7,048 nt of DNA, taken from NCBI GenBank assembly GCA_023128135.1, contig JAGMEO010000025.1, positions 1 to 7,048 on the forward strand, written 5' to 3'. Source of the DNA: Candidatus Bathyarchaeota archaeon (GTDB lineage: Archaea > Thermoproteota > Bathyarchaeia > RBG-16-48-13 > JAGMEO01). The notes beneath the pieces are model-generated. The model did no database searches, was not told where the DNA came from, and saw only the letters and a program-made list of their open reading frames with translations. The position numbers and the translations under genes are program-made. Position 1 is the first letter of the stretch, and the number at the start of each line of letters is the position of its first letter. Positions 1 through 5,916 of the stretch are shown piece by piece.

Positions 1-213
1 AACTTCAGAAAACTAAGGATGATGGCAGATTTACAAAATGATCTCTTTTTCTAAAGACGATGGAACACACACAGACAGGTTATTCAGAAGCAATCCAACT
101 TAAAAGAATAAAAAGAGATTACTGGAGAAGTCATAGTGGGCATTAAGTTCAAACCTTCAATCCTTTCAATTCATAAGATGAATAGCAGATGAAGAATCCC
201 AGAAGTGTAAAGG
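1..213. other. Left-edge region without a supported gene
   Basis: No reading frame on either strand is long or recognisable. On the plus strand one frame stays open from the edge to a TAA at 52-54 and another to a TGA at 37-39, so the tail of an upstream gene could end here, but 12 to 17 codons are too few to identify. A T-rich tract around 46-52 could be the end of such a transcript. The remainder is purine-rich leader for the HAD gene, containing two copies of AGATGAA (176-182 and 187-193). I see no tRNA, no convincing C/D-box RNA (a near C box at 18-24 lacks partner D boxes) and no clear TATA/BRE pair. Confidence 0.5.
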
Positions 214-861
214 ATGAAAATAGAATGCGTTATTTTTGATCTTGATGGTGTTTTAGTAGACACTGTAGAGGCATGGATGAAGATACATTGTGAAGCGGCT
301 AAAAAGTTTGTACCAAACCCACCAGCTGACGAAGAGATTGATAAACTTGTATATACACCTACATCAGAGTTTGTGGATCGTCTCCTTCCTGAGAATATTG
401 AGATGCGTGATAAAATTGCAAGGAAGATGCATGACTATATTCAAAACCATATGGAAGATATGATCACGTCATCGTGTGTTAAAGAAAAAGAAGGAGCAAG
501 AGATCTATTAAGAAAGTTAAAGCAAGAAAAAATCAAGATAGGTCTAGTTACAAACAATGAGAAAAAATTTACTAAGCAAGTAATTAGCCATTTTGCTCTT
601 CAAAAATTCTTTGATGCCGTAATAACAAAAGATGATGTGAAAAACACGAAACCTCATCCAGAACCATTATTGAAAGCCATCGAACAGTTAGGATGCCCAT
701 TAGAAAACTGTATTTATATAGGAGATACTGAAGCAGACGTTATTGCAGGTAAGTTAGCTGGCATAATTACAGTGTTATTCTATGGTACCCAAAAAAAAGT
801 TATGACAGCCCCAGATTTCACAATCAAAAAACTAAATGAAATTCTAGCTTTAATTAAATAG
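214..861 (+). CDS. HAD-superfamily hydrolase, phosphoglycolate phosphatase-like
   Basis: This is a predicted cytoplasmic, Mg-dependent phosphatase of HAD subfamily I, 215 residues, the usual length for the phosphoglycolate/beta-phosphoglucomutase-type group. All four HAD motifs are visible: motif I DLDGVLVD with nucleophile D9 and acid/base D11; motif II with T113 in GLVTNN; motif III with K146 in NTKPHPEP; motif IV GDTEADV with D171 and D175. Residues about 17-85 form the helical C1 cap between motifs I and II, which sets substrate choice. ATG at 214 is the first possible start because an in-frame TAA lies at 208-210. It has no good Shine-Dalgarno sequence, only AAAGG directly against the start, so it may be leaderless or weakly initiated. 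It is followed 109 bases later by pyruvate kinase on the same strand. The substrate cannot be read from the sequence: phosphoglycolate, a sugar phosphate or a nucleoside monophosphate are all possible. Confidence 0.9.
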   Translation: MKIECVIFDLDGVLVDTVEAWMKIHCEAAKKFVPNPPADEEIDKLVYTPTSEFVDRLLPENIEMRDKIARKMHDYIQNHMEDMITSSCVKEKEGARDLLRKLKQEKIKIGLVTNNEKKFTKQVISHFALQKFFDAVITKDDVKNTKPHPEPLLKAIEQLGCPLENCIYIGDTEADVIAGKLAGIITVLFYGTQKKVMTAPDFTIKKLNEILALIK

Positions 862-892
862 CCAGTTACAGTGAAGAGGTTACAATACCAGT

Positions 893-909
893 TAAGTGCT
901 TATCACTTA
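893..909 (+). other. Short inverted repeat between HAD and pyruvate kinase genes
   Basis: TAAGTG at 893-898 is perfectly complementary to CACTTA at 904-909, with a 5-base loop. The stem is AT-rich with only two G-C pairs and is not followed by a T-run, so it is not a good intrinsic terminator. It might be a small operator or a chance palindrome in the 109-base gap. Confidence 0.2.
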
Positions 910-954
910 TTCAAGTCAATCCTTAACAGATGAATGATCCTTGAATAATATCAA

Positions 955-960
955 GGGAGG
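955..960 (+). promoter_or_regulatory. Shine-Dalgarno site that sets the pyruvate kinase start
   Basis: GGGAGG lies 10 bases before the TTG at 971. It sits inside the longer open frame that begins with TTG at 941, so it argues that translation starts at 971 and not at 941. Confidence 0.75.
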
Positions 961-970
961 AAAAATAATC

Positions 971-2359
971 TTGAAAAAAACAAAGATCTTATGCACTATT
1001 GGTCCTGCCAGTCTTGCTAGATTAATACAAGAGAGAATGTATCAAGCAGGAATGAATGGTGTCCGAATAAACACAGCCTATGAGGATGTTAAGGAATACG
1101 AGGAGAGGATCAATAACATTAGAAAAATCGGTGAGATTCCTGTATTTTTAGACATAAAAGGGCCAGAATTAAGACTGTATGTATCTAAAACAATGTCTAT
1201 TAGAAAAGGTGACGTTGTCACTGTAGGTTTAGAAGATCAAGCATATTTCAATCATGACATTTATGATCAATTAGACGTTGGCGATAAAACTCTAATAGAT
1301 GATGGCTTATTCCAAACCGAAGTCGTAAGAAAAAGTGGAAAACAGGTTCAGCTTTTATTTAGAGATGACTGTGTGCTTAAGGATGGAAAAGGAGTAAACA
1401 TTCCTGGGAAATCGTTGAACACGCCGTGTCTAACTGAAAGGGATATTGAGATAATTGACTTAGCGAAAAGAAAAGAGGTTGAATACATAGCGCTTTCCTT
1501 TACAAGAAATCGCGATGACATACTTGAATTAAAAGGAATGTTAGACGATGTTGATACTGGCATTGTAGCAAAAATTGAGAGTGCACGTGGTCTGGAAAAT
1601 TTCAATGAGATTTTGGAAGTCTCTGATGGAATAATGATCGCGCGGGGAGATCTTGGTGTTGAGCTTCCTTTAGAGGAGCTTCCTCTTATACAGAAGCAGT
1701 TGATTAGACAATGCAATCAACAGGGAAAACTGGTCATTACTGCTACTGAGATGTTGGAGTCTATGATTGATAACTCTAGACCAACTAGAGCTGAGATCAG
1801 TGACGTCGCTAACGCAATATTAGACGGGTCAGATGTGGTTATGCTCTCTGGAGAGACCGCTATCGGGAAATATCCTGTCGAAGCCGTTGCAATGATGGCT
1901 AGAATAGCTGAAAAGATAGAGCCGTCAGTTGTTAGTAGAGTTACGGAAGAGAAGTTTCAGAACATATCTAGAAGCATTAGTAGGGCGATCTGGCAAATAA
2001 CGAAGTCAATGCCCATAGATAAAGTCGTGGCTTTAACTAGGTCCGGGTATACCGCGAGAATGATAACTAGGTTTAGATTGGAGCAGCCTATTATCGCTGT
2101 TACCCCTAGCATCATGGCTGCTAGGAAGCTTCAAATCTTGTACGGAGTGCAATCTATCAAGTTTGACTACATGCAAAAGAAAGATCACATTGTTTCGACT
2201 GCCAAGATGCTTTATTCAAAGGAGTTGCTCAAGGAAGAAGAAGTGGTCTTGTTTTCAGCGGGTTTCAGAACTTACACAAGTCATGCAAGTAACTTGATTG
2301 AAATCCATAAAGTTGGCAGCTTGTTAAAGTTCGAGAAAAATAATAAGGCAAAGGACTAA
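971..2359 (+). CDS. pyk: Pyruvate kinase
   Basis: It transfers phosphate from phosphoenolpyruvate to ADP, the last ATP-forming step of glycolysis, in the cytoplasm. I start it at TTG 971, giving 462 residues, because GGGAGG precedes it and the product begins KKTKILCTIGPAS, the standard family N-terminus; the open frame itself reaches back to 941. The (beta/alpha)8 barrel is split by the B domain (about 70-155). Catalytic features present are R32, N34, DIKGPELR (D61, K63, E66, R68), the DD pair at 110-111, K201 and E203 in AKIESARG, ARGDLGVE (225-231), T258 and PTRAE (271-275). The C-terminal domain spans about 333-452 and ends in NLIEIHKV. There is no extra PEP-utiliser domain. One oddity: the motif usually written NFSHG is NTAYE (34-38), losing the serine that ligands potassium. 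Overall the family assignment is secure; full activity is inferred. Confidence 0.93.
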   Translation: MKKTKILCTIGPASLARLIQERMYQAGMNGVRINTAYEDVKEYEERINNIRKIGEIPVFLDIKGPELRLYVSKTMSIRKGDVVTVGLEDQAYFNHDIYDQLDVGDKTLIDDGLFQTEVVRKSGKQVQLLFRDDCVLKDGKGVNIPGKSLNTPCLTERDIEIIDLAKRKEVEYIALSFTRNRDDILELKGMLDDVDTGIVAKIESARGLENFNEILEVSDGIMIARGDLGVELPLEELPLIQKQLIRQCNQQGKLVITATEMLESMIDNSRPTRAEISDVANAILDGSDVVMLSGETAIGKYPVEAVAMMARIAEKIEPSVVSRVTEEKFQNISRSISRAIWQITKSMPIDKVVALTRSGYTARMITRFRLEQPIIAVTPSIMAARKLQILYGVQSIKFDYMQKKDHIVSTAKMLYSKELLKEEEVVLFSAGFRTYTSHASNLIEIHKVGSLLKFEKNNKAKD

Positions 2360-2402
2360 AACAGTCTGATAAGGTTGTAGACCATTCTTATTTACATCAT
2401 AG

Positions 2403-2462
2403 ATGTTCAAAAAAAATAAAAGAGAAGACAGTAATGCGATAAGGAAGATGAAGGAAACGTGA
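2403..2462 (+). other. Possible 19-codon leader ORF before the PurP-like gene
   Basis: An ATG at 2403 opens a 19-codon, lysine-rich frame (7 of 19 residues K or R) that ends with TGA at 2460-2462, four bases before the PurP-like ATG. A second in-frame ATG at 2448 would give only four residues. There is no Shine-Dalgarno sequence before 2403, and the stretch is simply A-rich, so this may be chance. It is listed because the stop sits so close to the next start, which would suit translational coupling, and because similar four-codon frames precede the two other plus-strand genes. Confidence 0.15.
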
Positions 2463-2466
2463 TTTA

Positions 2467-3900
2467 ATGCTTATACAAAGAGAAGAAATGCAAGAAGTTG
2501 CCAAGGGCTATAAAGAACCAGTAGTTCTCAACCTGGGTTCGCATTCTGCTTTAGATGCTTGGCAGGGTCAAAGAAATTATGGTTTAAGAAGCATTATTTA
2601 TGTTCCGCCTCAAAGAGCCAGAATCTATCTACAAAACCCTATGGTTGGCGAACCCAATGAGCCAATAGAGGAATTACCGAGATTAGTTAGAAAAGACATC
2701 ATTGTTGTTAACGATCTAAACGACATAAAAAAAGACGAGAAGTGGAAGACTGCAATAATAATCTGCGAAAAATATTCTGATATAATAAAATATGTTGATG
2801 CTTTAGTTGAATTAGAATGTCTTCAAATTCCGAACCGCGCTTTTTCTGTCTATGTCGGTGGAGATGAACGATGCAGTGTAATTGAAGAGAAATTCAAGGT
2901 TCCATTAGTTGGCTCAAGAAGATTATTGAAGATTGAAAACCGTGGTGAATTAGAAAAAGATTATTATTGGTTTGCTGAAGAAGCGGGAATACCTACACCA
3001 AGCTCTTATGAATATGAGGTAAGGAAAAATGGAATTGAATTTAAACAGCCTGTTAATGAGCCAGTAATTCTCAAAGCGGAGCATGCGCATAGAAAATTTG
3101 AAAGGGAATTCATATTCGCGGCTGACTCCGCGCATCTTGAAGAGAAGGTTGAAAAAGAGCTCGCGAATGGAAACCTGACTTTAGAAGGTTTAAGGACCGC
3201 AAGAGTCGAGCAGATTGTGTTGGGTCCTCATGCGAACTTCAATTTTTTCTATTCACCTTTAGACGCAAAAGAGCATTGGGGTGACGTTGAGAATTGGTTC
3301 GCAAAAATACATAAAACATCTATTGCAAATGCTCGGATTCACCTTGCAAATCAGCTCTTTTCAATCGATGAAAGAAGAGAAACTATACTTGACGGGTTGA
3401 AAAGACTTCCAATTGATGTTCAAGAAAGAATAAAGAGAGTTCCTTCTTTTGAAGTAACAGCACACGCAATCTTGAGTTTAAGAGAATCGTTGTTAAAAGA
3501 CATTCATAGATACGCGGACGCATTTCTTTTTGCCACAAGAGAACATGAATTTCCAGGAATAATCGGAGCTTGGTGTCTTCAAACCCTGATTACTTGGGAT
3601 AAAGTATCAAAGTACGAACTGAAGCCTAAAAACAAGTTTGAAGCAACAATCGGTAACGAACCTAAAACAGCAGCAGATTACGGCTTATACGATACATCCG
3701 CCCAGAAAGAACTGTTTATGCACATTCCAGTCACACAAGACGTGGCACTGAGGCATGGTGGAGGAACTAATGTTCACATGGGAATCGGCTCACAATATGC
3801 CAACGCAAAATATCAAAGAAGAATTAGCATGGGTGACAGAATAGCGTTAGAGATCAGAAGAGCATGGAAGAAAGGATTACTTCACGAGATAGTTACATAA
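2467..3900 (+). CDS. PurP-like ATP-grasp ligase (formate--phosphoribosylaminoimidazolecarboxamide ligase family, DUF1246/DUF1297)
   Basis: PurP uses ATP and formate to turn AICAR into FAICAR late in archaeal purine synthesis. This 477-residue protein is over 100 residues longer than classical PurP (about 360, from memory). Matches include the N-terminal EEMQEVAKGY and LNLGSHSALD (22-30), FKVPLVGSRRLLK (143-155), EQIVLGPHANFNFFYSPL (248-265), RVPSFEVT (324-331), SLRESLL (337-343), GAWCLQTL (367-374) and GGGTNVHMGIG (431-441), the last from the C-terminal nucleotide/metal site. D425 probably takes the place of the usual metal-binding glutamate. The glycine-rich loop of classical PurP is replaced at 205-215 by a charged stretch without glycine, and about 40 residues are inserted at 375-415. 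It therefore looks like the divergent paralogous group and may act on another substrate. ATG 2467 is the first start after an in-frame TGA (2449-2451); GAAGGA lies upstream. Confidence 0.8.
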   Translation: MLIQREEMQEVAKGYKEPVVLNLGSHSALDAWQGQRNYGLRSIIYVPPQRARIYLQNPMVGEPNEPIEELPRLVRKDIIVVNDLNDIKKDEKWKTAIIICEKYSDIIKYVDALVELECLQIPNRAFSVYVGGDERCSVIEEKFKVPLVGSRRLLKIENRGELEKDYYWFAEEAGIPTPSSYEYEVRKNGIEFKQPVNEPVILKAEHAHRKFEREFIFAADSAHLEEKVEKELANGNLTLEGLRTARVEQIVLGPHANFNFFYSPLDAKEHWGDVENWFAKIHKTSIANARIHLANQLFSIDERRETILDGLKRLPIDVQERIKRVPSFEVTAHAILSLRESLLKDIHRYADAFLFATREHEFPGIIGAWCLQTLITWDKVSKYELKPKNKFEATIGNEPKTAADYGLYDTSAQKELFMHIPVTQDVALRHGGGTNVHMGIGSQYANAKYQRRISMGDRIALEIRRAWKKGLLHEIVT

Positions 3901-3910
3901 ATTGCTATCA

Positions 3911-3934
3911 ATTTATTTTGAATCCTACTTTTCT
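3911..3934 (+). terminator. T-rich transcription end after the PurP-like gene
   Basis: The 41-base gap between the convergent blocks holds repeated short T-runs on the plus strand (ATTTATTTTG, then ACTTTTC), the kind of hairpin-free T-tract that archaeal RNA polymerase terminates at. On the minus strand no comparable T-tract follows the last permease gene, so the opposite operon may read through or stop inside the PurP-like gene. Confidence 0.35.
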
Positions 3935-3941
3935 GATCGAA

Positions 3942-4832
3942 TTATTTTTTACCTCTTTTATATGGTTTGCCAAGGGCTGAAGGGGCTCCAACACGTTTTT
4001 TGAAAGATTCTTTTGCACTTACCACCAACACCAGCATTGTGAAAATAAACGGTAAAGTTCCTAAAAGACTTGGAGAGATTCCTAAGGGCTGTAAACGGTA
4101 CTGTAGAGCTTCTATACCACCAAAAATCCAAGATCCTAAGAGAGCGCCAACAGGATCCCATGAAGCGAAGATAGTCAGTGCTATCACTATCCAACCTCTT
4201 CCAACAGTCATGTTCTGCGTCCATGATGGTATGTATGAAACTGAAAGATACGCGCCTGATAATCCAGCAAGCGCCCCCCCAAAAATTGTACATAGGTAGC
4301 GAACAAGGTTGACGTTGATGCCAAGCAGATCGGCTGCTTCCGGATTTTCTCCAACCGATCTTATTATAATTCCCATTTTTGTCTTGTACAGCATTAACCA
4401 CAATATTGGGACTAGAAATATGAAAAAATAAACTAGCAAATCAAAATTGAATAAGATGGGTTTTAACGAATATCCAGGTATTCCAATGTATTGTAAACCA
4501 ATTAGACTGCTTAGCCCTGAACCAAACATTGTTAACGCAATACCAGATACATATTGATTCACTCTTAGTGTAATGCTCATGAAACCATGTATGAGTGCCA
4601 TTCCTCCACCCACTATAGTGGCTACCAAAACCCCGAGAAATACATTACCAGTTATTTGGGCAACACCGAAAGCAGAGACCGCGCCCATGATCATCATTCC
4701 TTCCACTCCAAGGTTAATTACACCTGATCTTTCTACGATTATTTCACCTAAGGTGCCAGCTAATAGTGGTGAACCCGCTCTGATGGCTGCTCTAAATGTA
4801 GTCAAGATAAACATTATGATTTCTTGTGTCAA
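3942..4832 (-). CDS. ABC transporter permease, nucleoside/BmpA type, second subunit (NupQ/YufQ-like)
   Basis: This is one half of the membrane pore of a BPD_transp_2-family importer. Hallmarks are ERSGVINLGVEGMMIMGA (34-51), the NQYVSG segment (92-97), and the cytoplasmic ATPase-docking loop ENPEAADLLGIN (162-173). About eight hydrophobic segments and a basic tail (KPYKRGKK, positive-inside) follow the family pattern. I start it at TTG 4832, giving 296 residues: GAGGTGA lies exactly 7 bases before it, and family members begin only a few residues ahead of the first membrane segment. The open frame continues back to another TTG at 4868, but that has no Shine-Dalgarno sequence and would force a 29-base overlap. 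ATG 4814 is a further alternative. It is the last gene of the operon and pairs with the permease directly upstream. The family handles purine nucleosides in characterised bacteria; substrate here is inferred. Confidence 0.9.
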   Translation of the reverse strand: MTQEIIMFILTTFRAAIRAGSPLLAGTLGEIIVERSGVINLGVEGMMIMGAVSAFGVAQITGNVFLGVLVATIVGGGMALIHGFMSITLRVNQYVSGIALTMFGSGLSSLIGLQYIGIPGYSLKPILFNFDLLVYFFIFLVPILWLMLYKTKMGIIIRSVGENPEAADLLGINVNLVRYLCTIFGGALAGLSGAYLSVSYIPSWTQNMTVGRGWIVIALTIFASWDPVGALLGSWIFGGIEALQYRLQPLGISPSLLGTLPFIFTMLVLVVSAKESFKKRVGAPSALGKPYKRGKK

Positions 4833-4839
4833 TTTCTCT

Positions 4840-4846
4840 TCACCTC
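4840..4846 (-). promoter_or_regulatory. Shine-Dalgarno site of permease 2, containing the stop codon of permease 1
   Basis: On the minus strand the sequence reads GAGGTGA, an extended match to the 16S 3' end, followed by 7 bases and TTG. Its last three bases are the TGA stop of permease 1, so a ribosome finishing permease 1 sits on the initiation site of permease 2. This implies tight translational coupling, suited to equal amounts of the two pore subunits. Confidence 0.8.
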
Positions 4847-5916
4847 TCAGCTTTAGAGGAAATTTCAAATGATATTTTGTTTCTTAGGAAGAAATCTCCA
4901 CTCAACATTGAGAATAGGATAACTCCATTGAAAATCTCGATTATACCTATTGGAAGACCAAAGACTATCTGTAACATTTCTCCTCCCACTAAAAGACCAC
5001 TGTATAATATTGACACGAGTATTGTGGACAGTGGGTGTAACCTTCCAAGCCAAGCAACTATTATCGCTGTGAAACCGTAGCCATGCGAAATGTTTGGTTT
5101 AAGTCTGTGCTGTATCCCTGCTACTTCACCCACTCCTGCTAAACCAGCTAAACCACCGCTTATTATCATAATTAATAAGACAATTTTTGCATAGTTTATT
5201 CCAACATATTTTGCTGCTTCAGGATTTTTACTTAGTGTACGAATCTCAAACCCTAGTTTTGTACGATTAATGAGAACATAGATCCCTACAGCTGCGACGA
5301 TTGCAATTATGAGTGTTGGATAATGTATGCGCGTAGCGCCGATTGTTGGCAATTGTGCCGATGACGAAAACTTCTCTGTGAAGGGAAAACCCCACTCTTC
5401 TTTTCCTCTCCAAGGTCCATATACAAGATACTCTAGGATCTTCATAGCGATATAGTTCATCATTAAAGTGGAAATCACTTCATTTGTTTGGAATTTTATT
5501 TTCAGTATTGCTGGTATTAGACTCCATATTGCACCACCGACAAAACCAAAAACGAACATGGTTGGAAGCAATAGATATGCTGGCCAGTTGGAAAATGATA
5601 ATGCTATACCAGAACTAAATATTGCGCCCATTAACAGTTGGCCTTCTGCACCAATGTTCCAAATTGCTGTTTTGTAAGTAATTGTAAGCCCTAAAGAACA
5701 CAACATTAAAGGTATCGATTTCGTTAAGGTTTCTGAGATACTGTATGCGCTACCAAAAGCCCCGTAGAACATCTTTTGGTAGGCTAGAATCGGATTTACT
5801 CCGTAAGAGAGAAAGATTATTGTGATTAAAGGTATGGACAATAGAGAGGACATGATGGAGATAATAATGGTTTGTTGTCTGGTTACAACTAGGCGGTCCT
5901 CAATTTTTAGCTTCAA
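4840..5916 (-). CDS. ABC transporter permease, nucleoside/BmpA type, first subunit (NupP/YufP-like)
   Basis: This larger pore subunit of the BPD_transp_2 importer has 358 residues, normal for the group. A short cytoplasmic N-terminus (about 1-15) precedes the first membrane helix (about 17-37). Diagnostic segments are AIWNIGAEGQLLMGA (84-98), TNEVISTLMMNYIA (144-157), an external loop rich in polar residues (about 165-198), the ATPase-docking loop SKNPEAAKYVGIN (229-241), and the HGYGFTAIIVAWLGRLHP segment (278-295). The TTG start at 5916 is supported by AAGGAG seven bases upstream and lies inside the 3' end of the ATPase gene (17-base overlap). It is followed by permease 2, whose binding site for ribosomes uses this gene's stop codon. 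It would form a heterodimer with permease 2 in the cytoplasmic membrane. Assignment to family is firm; a nucleoside substrate is inferred from family members. Confidence 0.92.
   Translation of the reverse strand: MKLKIEDRLVVTRQQTIIISIMSSLLSIPLITIIFLSYGVNPILAYQKMFYGAFGSAYSISETLTKSIPLMLCSLGLTITYKTAIWNIGAEGQLLMGAIFSSGIALSFSNWPAYLLLPTMFVFGFVGGAIWSLIPAILKIKFQTNEVISTLMMNYIAMKILEYLVYGPWRGKEEWGFPFTEKFSSSAQLPTIGATRIHYPTLIIAIVAAVGIYVLINRTKLGFEIRTLSKNPEAAKYVGINYAKIVLLIMIISGGLAGLAGVGEVAGIQHRLKPNISHGYGFTAIIVAWLGRLHPLSTILVSILYSGLLVGGEMLQIVFGLPIGIIEIFNGVILFSMLSGDFFLRNKISFEISSKAER

Noticed and set aside
18..60. Possible C/D-box small RNA at ATGATGG
   Set aside because: The C box is imperfect and no CTGA D or D' boxes lie at suitable distances.
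189..239. 16-codon frame overlapping the HAD start
   Set aside because: It has no ribosome site and overlaps the first HAD codons out of frame; nothing supports its translation.
941..970. Pyruvate kinase start at TTG 941
   Set aside because: It would place the GGGAGG ribosome site inside the gene and add ten residues before the normal KKTKI N-terminus.
1348..1716. 122-codon open frame on the minus strand
   Set aside because: It lies wholly inside pyruvate kinase, opposite conserved catalytic motifs, and its serine-rich product resembles nothing; it is a shadow frame.
2368..2444. GATAAGG repeated at 2368-2374 and 2438-2444
   Set aside because: It is a 7-base repeat in purine-rich intergenic DNA with no symmetry or third copy, so chance is the simplest reading.
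2950..3135. 61-codon minus-strand frame within the PurP-like gene
   Set aside because: It is short, antisense to a conserved coding region and has no recognisable features.
3958..4401. Open frames on both strands over permease 2 (also 3967-4299 and 4573-4872 on the plus strand)
   Set aside because: They are alternative readings of a well-recognised membrane protein gene and give proline/serine-rich products with no family features.
4826..5677. Plus-strand frames 4826-5080 and 5468-5677 and minus-strand frame 4865-5053 over permease 1
   Set aside because: All are shadows of the permease 1 coding frame with no independent ribosome site or recognisable product.
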